In this document: one piece after another, positions 1 through 7,389 of the stretch | Layout: each line of letters starts with the position of its first letter | How positions within the stretch are numbered: the first letter of the stretch is position 1 | Assembly: GCF_002291145.1 (NCBI RefSeq) | Contig: NZ_NTGE01000178.1 | Coordinates: 26,419 to 90,418 of the forward strand | Source of the DNA: Streptomyces sp. SA15 | GTDB lineage: Bacteria; Actinomycetota; Actinomycetes; Streptomycetales; Streptomycetaceae | Reading direction: 5' to 3' | Length of the DNA stretch: 64,000 nt | Position numbers and translations under genes: made by a program | The notes under the pieces: generated by a model | Seen by the model: the letters and a program-made list of their open reading frames with translations, nothing else | Told to the model about the DNA's origin: nothing | Database searches by the model: none

Positions 1-11
1 GTGGCTTGCCA

Positions 12-340
12 TTACTGATTGCTCGTTCGCTGAAGGCTCACCCTGGCTGTGTGACGGATCCGCTTGGTGCGGCCCTCGGCAGCAAGGAGCGTGAGGGCTG
101 CGGAGGGGATGGTCGCCGCCCGGGGAGACGGGGTTTCGGCGATCTTGAGTTGCAGCCAGTTGGATGCCTCTGCGAGGGATGCGGGATCCCACGGCGGGGT
201 GAGCGCGATGGCTCGTAGAAGGGCCCATTTCCCGAAGGCGCTGGGTCAGGAAGGCGTTGTCGGCTGTTACCTGGGCGACTGATTCAGCCCAGGCGTCGTA
301 GGCCGGGGTCAAGTAGAGAGTGGCGGCTTGTCGATCGATG
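12..340 (-). pseudogene. Degraded gene remnant (minus strand)
   Basis: No intact ORF exists here, but two minus-strand frames read as protein on either side of a break near 225-235. The upstream part contains 'YLTPAYDAWAESVAQ'. The downstream part contains 'KWALLRAIALTPPWDPASLA' and ends '...AEGRTKRIRHTARVSL' shortly before a TAA at 12-14. The tail resembles the repeat-like C-termini of some Streptomyces HEAT-type hypothetical proteins, which is inference only. The 5' end cannot be placed and no start codon or RBS is evident. I read it as a frameshifted, partly deleted gene; the family is not identified. Confidence 0.4.
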
Positions 341-422
341 GGGCATGTCCGGTCGGGTGGTGTCGCGACCTGGACTGGCGACTCCGGACGGTCAGCACGA
401 GGCCGACGACCGGGATCGAGGG

Positions 423-504
423 GTGATTGGCAGATCTGTTCCACCCCCGCGAAGGAAAACCCCAGGTGAGGCGGCCGTGCCGGTGGAACAGATCTGCCAA
501 TCAC
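423..504. repeat. Perfect 23-bp inverted repeat with 36-nt loop
   Basis: Arms at 423-445 and 482-504 are exact reverse complements, each containing GGCAGATCTGTTCCACC or its complement. The loop is 36 nt. There is no T-run, so a terminator is unlikely. It lies about 240 bp upstream of the DUF6879 gene and could be a hairpin, an operator pair or a remnant of mobile-element ends. No transposase is adjacent. Confidence 0.8.
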
Positions 505-742
505 TCGGTGAGCGTCCGGGCCCCGCGCAGATCGCGTCGTGCCCCGGGGCCGCGGCCTCGTGCAGCCGCCCGGACTCCGGCAGTCCGGATGGCTACACCA
601 CGCGGCGGGACGCCACGTCGCCACTCCCGCTTGCGCGCAATTCACACCCCCCGCGCTGGATGCGCAATCTGCTGCAATCCTTGGATGCACCCGGGCGTAC
701 CCAAGCATCCTGGATTTCCAACGAGCGCATACGGAGGGCCAC

Positions 743-1483
743 ATGACGCTCAGGTTCATCGGTACGACCAGCGACGACGGTGACTGCCCCACCCTGTACG
801 ACATCGAAGGAACGGACGAGGTCCTCGTCCAGGGCGAGCGGGAGACTGACCCCGAGCACCTCGCCCAGCTGCGGGACGTCAAGGAGTCCGAGACCTTCGT
901 CCGCGTGCCGCGCAGCCTGCTGACCCGTTACGCGCCCAGGAGTGACGCCCCCGAACTCCAGCCGTTCGCCTCGATCTCTCACCTCTTCAGCGACTTCAAG
1001 CACACCGCCTGGCGCCTGGAGACGCGCCGAGGCTACGCCTCCGACCGAACCAGCCCCAAGTGGCGGCGGTTCCTGGCGGGCGAGGACATCGCCCAGGACC
1101 CGGACAACGCCTGGCGTGAGAACGTCCGCGCGCAGACGGCGACGGGCAAGCGGTTCGAGCGCGTACGCCTGGTAGACGAACCGCCCACCCAGGGGCAGGA
1201 GTTTCTCCTCGCGAGCGCCCCGAGCAACGTGGCCGCGGGGGAGGACATCCGCATCCTGAGTCGCGCCCAGGCGCAGGAATTGCGGCTGCCTGACTACGAC
1301 TTCTGGCTCTTCGACTCCAAAATCCTCGCCCGCTTCGCGTTCGACGACGAAGACACCACGCTCGGCGTGTACGTCACCGAGGACCCGGCCGAAGTCCTCG
1401 CCGCCTGCCAGGCTCGGGACGCCGCCTGGCACCATGCTGTGCGTACCGAAGAGTTCGCCAGGCGGGTACGTTCCACCGTGTGA
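743..1483 (+). CDS. DUF6879 family protein with extra N-terminal domain
   Basis: A 246-residue protein. Roughly residues 1-75 form a small acidic domain beginning MTLRFIGTTSDDGDCPTLYD. Residues from about 80 on match DUF6879, seen as 'FSDFKHTAWRLETRRGYASD' and the C-terminal 'DYDFWLFDSKILARFAFDDE'. DUF6879 proteins are common next to XRE/DUF5753 regulators in Streptomyces and have no known biochemical role. The ATG at 743 follows CGGAGGG; the upstream open frame lacks coding character. Its stop overlaps the next gene's GTG by 4 nt, so the two are probably translationally coupled. The N-terminal part looks like a small protein that often occurs separately, which would make this a fusion (inference). 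Confidence 0.8.
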   Translation: MTLRFIGTTSDDGDCPTLYDIEGTDEVLVQGERETDPEHLAQLRDVKESETFVRVPRSLLTRYAPRSDAPELQPFASISHLFSDFKHTAWRLETRRGYASDRTSPKWRRFLAGEDIAQDPDNAWRENVRAQTATGKRFERVRLVDEPPTQGQEFLLASAPSNVAAGEDIRILSRAQAQELRLPDYDFWLFDSKILARFAFDDEDTTLGVYVTEDPAEVLAACQARDAAWHHAVRTEEFARRVRSTV

Positions 1484-2328
1484 GCACGGACTACCAGACC
1501 GCCAGAGAAGCCCTCGGCGCGCGGCTGCGCGAGCTGCGCACCGAGGCCGGTCTGGAAGGCAAGGATCTTGCCGCCAAGCTGGGCTGCCAGCCCTCGAAGG
1601 TCTCCCGGCTCCAGAACGGCAAGCAGACCCCGACCGCAGCCGACCTGACCGCGTGGGCGCAGGCCTGCGGCAGGCCCGACGTAGAGGATGAGCTCCAAGG
1701 GCTGCGGGCCGGGCTTGAGATGAAGCAACGGCACCGCTCTTGGCGGCGCCAGCTGGCCGGCGGACACCGAGGCCGCCAAGAGATCGCCGTACGGCAGACC
1801 GAGGCCACGAAGGCAATCCGCGGGCTCGAGGTGTCGCGTGTCCCGGGGCTGTTCCAGACGCCGGAGTACGCCAGCGTCATCTTCGACGCCAACGCGGAGT
1901 TCCGGGGTATCCCCCCGACCACCGAGGCCGCCGTCGAGGCCCGGATGCGCCGCCAGGAGGCGCTGTACGACCCTGAGAAGACCTTCCGGTTCCTCGTGTG
2001 CGAGGCCGCCCTGTACCACCGCTCATGCCCTGCGGACGTGATGGCGGAGCAACTGGACCGGCTGTACAACCTGGTGGGCCAGCGCCGGATTGAGCTGGGC
2101 ATCCTCCCGTTCGGCGTACAGTTGCGCCGCACGGCCCCGCACGCCTTTTGGATCTACGACCGAAGGCTGGTCATCGTCGAGACGATCAGCGAAGAGCTGT
2201 GGCTCACCGGCGATGAGGACATCCAGCTGTACGAGCGGGCGTGGGACTGGCTCGCCGAGTCCGCTGAGTACGGGGCGCCTGCACGCCGCCTGATCGGCCG
2301 GGCGAGGGCTTCCTTGGACCTGTCGTAA
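1480..2328 (+). CDS. XRE-type HTH regulator with DUF5753
   Basis: A 282-residue cytoplasmic DNA-binding protein. Residues ~8-60 form a helix-turn-helix ('GARLRELRTEAGLEGKDLA', then 'QPSKVSRLQNGKQTP'). Residues ~95-275 form the DUF5753 domain ('VPGLFQTPEYASVIF', 'RMRRQEALYD', and 'AALYHRSC' in the middle). This is the Scr1/BldB-associated regulator architecture that Streptomyces carries in many copies. The GTG start overlaps the preceding DUF6879 stop (GTGTGA), so the pair forms one cassette. The regulated target is unknown; related pairs usually act locally on development or on their own expression. Confidence 0.9.
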   Translation: MSTDYQTAREALGARLRELRTEAGLEGKDLAAKLGCQPSKVSRLQNGKQTPTAADLTAWAQACGRPDVEDELQGLRAGLEMKQRHRSWRRQLAGGHRGRQEIAVRQTEATKAIRGLEVSRVPGLFQTPEYASVIFDANAEFRGIPPTTEAAVEARMRRQEALYDPEKTFRFLVCEAALYHRSCPADVMAEQLDRLYNLVGQRRIELGILPFGVQLRRTAPHAFWIYDRRLVIVETISEELWLTGDEDIQLYERAWDWLAESAEYGAPARRLIGRARASLDLS

Positions 2329-2415
2329 GCAATCGACCGCAAACGCTGGGTCCGTAGGTGCAATCGCACGCAATCGCCAGACAGGCGCGCAATTGCTCGG
2401 CCTAACGTCCTGGTC

Positions 2416-2877
2416 ATGGTCACGAAGCCCATCACCGGAACGACCCGGCAGGCAGGCCAGGACTGGCTCCTCTCCTGCACTCGCAACCCCACTGACGTGC
2501 GTCGGGCGTGGGCAGCCGAGGACTACGCTCGAATTCCGAGTGGCGAGCACTGGCGCGTAGTCGAGGGCCCGTTGCTCCGCTCTGTCAGAGCCATGAAGCA
2601 CGTGAGCAGACGGCAACTCGGCCCCGTCCTGGTCGATGTTGGGACGGCACAGGCCTGGTGGCTTGTATCCCCAGGTCTCGGTGACGAACTGGACGACCTA
2701 CGACAGCTGACAGTGCGCCCGCCCGGTTGGCTGCTCGCCTGCCCGCCGGTTCTATACGCAATCGACGAGCGCGCATGGCTGGAACGCCCGGACGGATCCG
2801 GTCGCCTCACCGACCCCGGGGCGCTTAGAGCAGCCTTCGTCCAAGGCGGACGACCTCTTGCGGAGGCACTCGGATGA
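2416..2877 (+). CDS. Hypothetical actinobacterial protein
   Basis: A 153-residue soluble protein that I do not recognise with certainty. It has a Trp-rich centre ('LGPVLVDVGTAQAWWLVSPG', 'RPPGWLLACPPVL') and a C-terminal helix ending 'GGRPLAEALG'. The 'GPVLVD...WWLV' pattern is reminiscent of the small primase/polymerase-like hypothetical proteins of Streptomyces, but no catalytic motif is visible. Its stop overlaps the following start (ATGA), so the two genes are likely one transcript and co-translated. It lies 87 bp downstream of the DUF5753 regulator and may belong to the same cassette. Confidence 0.65.
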   Translation: MVTKPITGTTRQAGQDWLLSCTRNPTDVRRAWAAEDYARIPSGEHWRVVEGPLLRSVRAMKHVSRRQLGPVLVDVGTAQAWWLVSPGLGDELDDLRQLTVRPPGWLLACPPVLYAIDERAWLERPDGSGRLTDPGALRAAFVQGGRPLAEALG

Positions 2878-3281
2878 CGACCCCCGCAACCTCCTCCTGC
2901 ACACCGGTCGACGAGCCCCACGCCCCGCAACTGGGCCAGCTCCTCGTGGGGTCAGCGGCCGGCCTCCGCGACCGCACCGCGGTACGGGCCCTCATCGAAG
3001 AGGAGAAGCTCCTCGTCCGCGACAACGTCCGTGCAGCGCTCGTGACGAAGCAAGACGGCGTCATGACATGCCGGTGGGAGAGCATGGCCGGACGCCTCTA
3101 CTCGCTCGGGCTCGACGATGGCGAGCGCGCGTTTCTCGGGCTTGTGCTGTCGATCGTGGGCGTACGGCAGAGCTACCTCTCCGCCGTGGAGCACCTCGAC
3201 GAGCGCCGCTTGAAGATCGTGCTCCAGGCGATGATGCGTCTGAACGGCAACGACCGGATCGCCATCGGCGCGCGATTGTGA
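2874..3281 (+). CDS. Hypothetical protein, possibly truncated by in-frame TGA
   Basis: A 135-residue alpha-helical soluble protein with no recognised motif. The core reads 'GERAFLGLVLSIVGVRQSYL' followed by 'RRLKIVLQAMMRLNGNDRIA'. The ATG overlaps the previous stop (ATGA). After the TGA at 3279-3281 the same frame continues for 24 codons with almost all third positions G or C ('AFAVGILPDPTEETAISTLQ'), ending at TGA 3354-3356. The original protein may therefore have been about 160 residues, with the present stop being a recent mutation or sequence error. Confidence 0.65.
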   Translation: MTTPATSSCTPVDEPHAPQLGQLLVGSAAGLRDRTAVRALIEEEKLLVRDNVRAALVTKQDGVMTCRWESMAGRLYSLGLDDGERAFLGLVLSIVGVRQSYLSAVEHLDERRLKIVLQAMMRLNGNDRIAIGARL

Positions 3282-3722
3282 GCCTTCGCGGTCGGCATCC
3301 TGCCCGACCCCACGGAAGAGACGGCCATCTCGACGCTCCAGTTGGCCGTTCGCTGACACCCAAATTCCCTCGGACGACCCGGGCGACGTGGCCAAGGTCC
3401 TGTCGCGACAGATGAGCTGTCCGGCGTCTGCGCAGGCTCAAACCGTACGAGATCTGATCGAGATCGGCCGCAGCAACTCCCCCCGCCCAGCAAGGCGTCG
3501 GCTTGATCTCCATTTTCCCGCTGTGTACGGGCTACGCCACGTTGCTCGGCGGTCTACACGCTCCCTCTCCCTGAACGCACGAACCGCATTCGGCACTCCG
3601 GGAGAGGGCCACCCAAAGGTCCTCCAACTGTGAGGTGAACCCGTGCTCCGCACAACCCCGCCAGAAAGGCCGCCCGGCCCAACCCCGCCCAGGAGCGGCG
3701 TGAGCGTGAAGGAGGCGGCACG
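3282..3722. other. Intergenic stretch, mostly non-coding
   Basis: The first 75 bases look like a read-through extension of the preceding gene (see that entry). An open frame at 3388-3633 has irregular third-position GC, no RBS and no recognisable product, so I do not call it. The last 15 bases contain GGAGG serving the next gene. No clear promoter or terminator is seen. Confidence 0.5.
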
Positions 3723-4160
3723 ATGACTACCGCCGTCGCCTCAGAAACGCGCACTGGCCGCTCTCTCGTCACCGACGCCGAGTTCGACGTGCTCGCCGCG
3801 TTCTGCGCCGACGAGTACGGCCTGGAACGCTGTGTCGCCGAACGCGTCGTCGACCAGGCGCTTGCACTGGTCTTCGTCATGGGCTCGACGGGCGAAGGTG
3901 CCGCCATGGCGCCGTCTCAGCAGGTCGACCCCGGATGGCACACGCTCATCCTGCACACGAGTTGGTACGCCGACTGGTGTGAGCGGAACTTCGGCTGCTT
4001 CCTGCACCACCAGCCGAACTCGAAGGTCCGCACACGCGGTCTGATGGTCGACGTCGTGGACAAGATCAGGTCCGCCGGGTTCGAGGTCGACGAACGGCTG
4101 TGGGGCACGGCTGCGGAATGCAACGCGCCCAGCTGCTGCGGCGACGGCCCCTGCTGCTGA
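3723..4160 (+). CDS. Glycine-rich-domain-type hypothetical protein
   Basis: A 145-residue soluble protein. The central motif 'VDPGWHTLILHTSWYADWCE' followed by 'CFLHHQPN' is characteristic of Streptomyces proteins annotated as glycine-rich domain-containing (GRDP-like). Their function is unknown; the conserved His/Cys residues could bind metal (inference). The C-terminus is strikingly Cys-rich ('CNAPSCCGDGPCC', six Cys in the last 13 residues), suggesting metal ligation or redox chemistry. The ATG at 3723 has a good GGAGG 9 nt upstream. A decayed copy of its middle part occurs at 7328-7389. Confidence 0.75.
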   Translation: MTTAVASETRTGRSLVTDAEFDVLAAFCADEYGLERCVAERVVDQALALVFVMGSTGEGAAMAPSQQVDPGWHTLILHTSWYADWCERNFGCFLHHQPNSKVRTRGLMVDVVDKIRSAGFEVDERLWGTAAECNAPSCCGDGPCC

Positions 4161-4238
4161 CTCGCACTCCCCCGCAGAGCGGGTCGGCCCACCCCCGGCC
4201 GGCCCGCTCGGCCCCCGCGCCAGAACGGATAACACCCC

Positions 4239-4679
4239 ATGCCCCTCACCGAGCTGACCGCGACCAGCCGTGTGACCGTCTTTCCCCTCGAAAGCCTCAC
4301 CGTCGCCTACACCACGCAGTCCAGCGACGAGCGCGGCCTGGGAGACATCGGCCTCGTCACCGTCGTAGACGAAGAGAGCGACGGCGAAGAGCTGTGGCAG
4401 CTCGCACGGGACCTGGGCGGACGTACCCATGGTGGTGACCAGGCCCGATGGATCTTGACTCAGGCGAGCCGCGCCCGGATGGTCAAGGCGTACACGGACC
4501 TGCCGGACGCGAAGTGGTCGGCACACATCCGCCGACGCATCGTCCTCGACGCGCTCTTCGCCAATCACGACGTCCTGATGACCGGCCGTATCTCGCTGTT
4601 GAATCCCTGTGCGCGATCCGCTGCACCGGGTATGACTTCGACTGGTTCACGATCAGCAACCGAAGGGAACGCACAGTGA
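4239..4679 (+). CDS. Hypothetical protein, C-terminus probably frameshifted
   Basis: As read, 146 residues. Residues 1-120 have normal Streptomyces codon usage and form a plausible soluble domain ('GLVTVVDEESDGEELWQLAR', 'WSAHIRRRIVLDALFANHDV'). From about nt 4605 third-position GC collapses in this frame and rises in the frame of the next gene, where the product reads 'CAIRCTGYDFDWFTISNRRE'. The simplest reading is a -1 shift or deletion junction near 4603-4610. The family is not recognised. The stop overlaps the next GTG (GTGA), so translation is coupled if the annotated frames are used. Confidence 0.55.
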   Translation: MPLTELTATSRVTVFPLESLTVAYTTQSSDERGLGDIGLVTVVDEESDGEELWQLARDLGGRTHGGDQARWILTQASRARMVKAYTDLPDAKWSAHIRRRIVLDALFANHDVLMTGRISLLNPCARSAAPGMTSTGSRSATEGNAQ

Positions 4680-5293
4680 CCAGTTCGGTCCCCTGGCAAC
4701 AGCGACTGTCCACCGGCACGGAAGACATCCAGGACGAGGTGATCGGCTGGTATCAGCAGACGCGGCACGGCAAGGCGTACGTCCCCACGATGATTTGGGG
4801 CACGCTCCAGACCGAGGAGTACGCCACCGTGATCCTCCGCCAAGTCGTGGAGTTCCTCGGCATCCCGGACGACGTGCCGGCGGGTGTTGCCAAACGGATG
4901 GAGCGCCAGAAGGTGCTGTACGACGGCGAGCACCGCTACGACGTGATCCTCGGCGAACAAGCCCTGTACACGAACATCGGTGGGCCGGAGGTGATGCGCG
5001 GGCAGATGGAACGGCTCCTTCGCGACATCGACCTCCCTTCCCTCACCCTCGGAGTACTGCCGACCACCGCCGAGGTGGGCGTGCTCCCCATGCCAGGCTT
5101 CAACATGTACGGCGACAGCCGAGCCCACTACGAACTCGTCTCAACCGGCGTGGACGTCACCGACCCCGACCAACTCGCCCTCCACACCAAGGCATTCAGC
5201 GCCCTCAGCAACGCCGCCTGCTATGGAAACGCCGCCGAGAAGCTGATCGGCAAGGCCCTGGCCTTCTGGGGCCGCTCGGCGGTGGCTCCGTGA
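4676..5293 (+). CDS. DUF5753 protein lacking its HTH
   Basis: From the GTG at 4676 this encodes 205 residues matching only the DUF5753 part of XRE/DUF5753 regulators: 'YVPTMIWGTLQTEEYATVIL', 'RMERQKVLYDGEHRYDVILG', 'EQALYTNIGG', and the terminal 'HTKAFSALSNAACYGNAAEK'. The usual N-terminal HTH is missing, so this protein probably cannot bind DNA itself. It may be a truncated regulator or a partner-binding fragment. The open frame extends upstream into 4448, and coding character in this frame begins near 4607, consistent with a fusion to the preceding gene broken by a frameshift. A second, shorter DUF5753 3' remnant lies at 8552-8632. Confidence 0.7.
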   Translation: MTSSVPWQQRLSTGTEDIQDEVIGWYQQTRHGKAYVPTMIWGTLQTEEYATVILRQVVEFLGIPDDVPAGVAKRMERQKVLYDGEHRYDVILGEQALYTNIGGPEVMRGQMERLLRDIDLPSLTLGVLPTTAEVGVLPMPGFNMYGDSRAHYELVSTGVDVTDPDQLALHTKAFSALSNAACYGNAAEKLIGKALAFWGRSAVAP

Positions 5294-5617
5294 GCGTCCT
5301 CACCCGCAGGGAGGCCACCCCGCATGAGGCCAGTTCCCGCCGAAACCCGGACGCCCACCAGCAGTGGCTCGCCGTCCGCTGATCAGGCTGCCGCACCGGG
5401 AAACTCCAAGATCCGCGACAGGGTCGAGCTGAGACGGCCTCACCCGTTCAGCACCATGGGATGGGTCACCGGAAAAGCATGCTGACCAGCGAAAACAGCC
5501 GACGGCCCGGTCATGGTGACCGTCTCGTGCGGGTGCGTGATGTGAGCGCGTGGGGCAACGTCGAGGACGCAGGCCGCCAAAGAGGCGGGCCGCACTCACT
5601 GAAAGGAAGCGCTCCCT
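5294..5617. other. Intergenic region with a possible 30-codon ORF
   Basis: A GTG at 5290 overlaps the preceding stop and opens a 30-codon frame to 5382 ('MSVLTRREATPHEASSRR...'). It has reasonable codon usage but no recognisable identity, and I leave it uncalled. The rest holds the 5' region of the secreted repeat protein; GAAAGGA at 5601-5607 is its RBS. Confidence 0.4.
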
Positions 5618-6097
5618 GTGAAGCGTTCTCTCATCCGCGTCGCCATAGCCGGCGCCCTCACTACCCCTGTCCTGTTCATGGCCTCCGGCGTGGCCTCCGC
5701 TGACAGCTCCTCGTACGGCAAGGAGCACGGCGCGTACAAGGAGCACAACTGCTCCAAGGACTACGCCGACGACAAGGGCAGCGACCGCCACGGCGACAAG
5801 TACGGGTACGACAAGTACGAGTACGGCAAGTCCGAGTACGACAAGTCCGAGTACGACAAGTCCGAGTACGAGTACGACAAGCACGAGTACAACAAGCGCG
5901 GGCACGACAAGTCCGAGTACGACAAGCACGAGTACGACAAGTCCGAGTACGACAAGCACGAGTACGACAAGTCCGAGTACGACAAGCACGACTACGACAA
6001 ATCCGAGTACGACAAGCACGACTACGACAAGCACGACAAGTACGAGCACGACAAGGGCCACTACGGCCACGGGCTGCTCAGCCTGTTCGGCCTGTAA
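5618..6097 (+). CDS. Secreted Tyr-Lys-Asp tandem-repeat protein
   Basis: A 159-residue exported protein. Residues 1-29 form a Sec signal peptide (MKRS, hydrophobic core, 'GVASA' before the cut). The mature part is almost wholly tandem pentapeptides of the form (S/H)(E/D)YDK, roughly residues 62-145, often paired as 'SEYDKHEYDK'. One Cys lies at residue ~49. The C-terminus returns to hydrophobic 'GLLSLFGL'. Composition is dominated by Y, D, K, E and H, so it is highly charged, low-complexity and probably unfolded or fibre-forming. Tyr crosslinking or metal binding by Asp/His are possible roles (inference). The GTG start has GAAAGGA ~10 nt upstream. It matches no enzyme family that I recognise. 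Confidence 0.85.
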   Translation: MKRSLIRVAIAGALTTPVLFMASGVASADSSSYGKEHGAYKEHNCSKDYADDKGSDRHGDKYGYDKYEYGKSEYDKSEYDKSEYEYDKHEYNKRGHDKSEYDKHEYDKSEYDKHEYDKSEYDKHDYDKSEYDKHDYDKHDKYEHDKGHYGHGLLSLFGL

Positions 6098-6362
6098 GGC
6101 GCCGGGGCGCCAAAGGGCCAAACCGCACTGAGTGACGTACGCGGTGACGTGCAAGGTGCCGTGCACTCGGGCACTGCGGGTCACCGCAGCGAACGCCTTG
6201 GCCGCCGATCAACCAGAGGGTGTCCTGGGCATCATCGCCACCAGCACCGGCACCCGGTGTGGTCCAAAACTGACGATCGGTCTGAAACTGACGATCATCG
6301 TTGACATCTGGGTCTCCGATCACTCCGGAGATCCGCATGTCGGATTCCACCCCCATCACCCC

Positions 6363-6388
6363 GCCGCTTGGCCGTGAGGCCAAGCGGC
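6363..6388. terminator. Hairpin between repeat protein and hydrolase remnant
   Basis: Perfect 11-bp stem, GCCGCTTGGCC with its complement, and a GTGA loop. It lies between the plus-strand repeat-protein gene and minus-strand genes, so it may act as a bidirectional terminator, although a T-run is missing. Confidence 0.45.
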
Positions 6389-6411
6389 GTCTGGCGGTGC
6401 TATGGGCGGGC

Positions 6412-6651
6412 TCAGCTGTTGGTCAGGGTGCCGTCGAGGAGGGGGAGCAAGCGCTCCCAATGGCGCTGCAGTGCGGAGGCGTTGAAGGCGTCGGTGTCGG
6501 ACATGGTGAAGCCGTGGATGGTGCCGGGGTAGATCTCGGTGGTGTAGCCGACACCTGCGGCGTCCAGGGCCTGGTTGAGCTCGGTGATGGCCTCGGGCGG
6601 CATGTCGTTCTCGGAGAGGCCGAGGTGGACTTGGGCGGTGAGCTTGGGGGC
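6412..6651 (-). pseudogene. 3' remnant of a dienelactone hydrolase
   Basis: About 80 codons matching the C-terminal end of the dienelactone hydrolase family (alpha/beta hydrolase). The sequence runs from 'KLTAQVHLGLSENDMPPEAI' to 'YTTEIYPGTIHGFTMSDTDA', which includes the catalytic-His segment 'GTIHGF'. The nucleophile half is absent: upstream on this strand the sequence runs directly into the stop of the cupin gene at 6661. No start or RBS is present. It is most likely a deletion remnant left when the cupin gene region was rearranged. Confidence 0.75.
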
Positions 6652-6660
6652 ATGACACGC

Positions 6661-7137
6661 TCAGCTCTCCGGCTTCGGCCTCATTTGGATTCCGTGCCGC
6701 GCGGCGATCTGCGCGAGACTCTCGAAGTCCGGCGGCTCGGTGGGGGGAGTGGGCAGTTCATTCGCTGTGGCAGGTTCGCCCGCCTCGGCGAAGAACTTCT
6801 CCATATACCCACCCGGTGTGTAGATGACGAGGAGGCGCGACGTCTCGAGCGGCTCGAACCTCTCCCAGGTGCCCTCGGGAATGTGGAAGAAGGATCCTGG
6901 GCCGCTTTCGATCGTCTCGCCGTTGATGTAGTAGCGGATCCTGCCCTCCAGGACATGGACGCTCTCGGTTCCGGGGTGGGTGTGCGGTGGCGGTCCCCAG
7001 CCGGCGGGAATCGTCATCTCCATGACGGTCAACGCGCCACCGGTCTCGTCGGCGGATGCCTTCACCGTGTACAGGCCGTTCAGCACCCAGAACGACCTGC
7101 CCTCGCCCTGCTGGAGCAACACCGTCTTCTCTGCCAT
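6661..7137 (-). CDS. Cupin domain protein
   Basis: A 158-residue single-domain cupin. Cupin motif 1 is 'PPPHTHPGTESVHVLEGRI' (two His and a Glu as metal ligands) and motif 2 includes 'GPGSFFHIPEGTWERF'. The protein starts 'MAEKTVLLQQGEG' at 7137 with GGAGG just upstream; a longer open frame to 7356 has no RBS and poor coding character. Proteins of this type are small metal-binding enzymes or sugar/aromatic sensors, and the substrate cannot be inferred. It lies on the same strand as the reductase at 7390 but 250 bp downstream of it, so separate transcription is likely. Confidence 0.85.
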   Translation of the reverse strand: MAEKTVLLQQGEGRSFWVLNGLYTVKASADETGGALTVMEMTIPAGWGPPPHTHPGTESVHVLEGRIRYYINGETIESGPGSFFHIPEGTWERFEPLETSRLLVIYTPGGYMEKFFAEAGEPATANELPTPPTEPPDFESLAQIAARHGIQMRPKPES

Positions 7138-7327
7138 GGGGAAAACCTCCTCTCCCCCTTGGTTTCTCCTTCCAGCGTCCGCCCCGCCAACACCCGCCGC
7201 AACCTCCGATACAGCCGGCTCCGCTGTGAGCACCGAGCGTGTTCGGCCCGACGTCTCCGACGGACACGGCGGGAAGGCGCAGCTCGGCTGCCAGCCGGAC
7301 GCCATGCGGCCGGCGAGGGCGCGTCTT

Positions 7328-7389
7328 CGACCAGGCGCTCGCCCTGGTCTCGTCATGGGCTCCCCCCGGCTCCGGGCGAGGGCGCCGCC
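7328..7389 (+). pseudogene. Remnant of a second GRDP-like gene
   Basis: Nucleotides 7328-7362 match 3851-3886 of the GRDP-like gene with two substitutions and a one-base deletion, and 7374-7389 remain similar to the sequence that follows. In translation this is 'DQALALV' followed by a frameshift. The match stops where the oxidoreductase gene ends (7390), so this is a decayed copy cut by, or abutting, that gene. Confidence 0.6.

Noticed and set aside
3388..3633. 81-codon plus-strand ORF in the 3.3-3.7 kb gap
   Set aside because: Irregular codon usage, no RBS and no recognisable product.
5300..6184. 294-codon minus-strand frame with long (V/L)VVLVVL runs opposite the YDK gene
   Set aside because: It is the complement of the Tyr-Asp-Lys repeat codons; the plus strand has the signal peptide, RBS and start.
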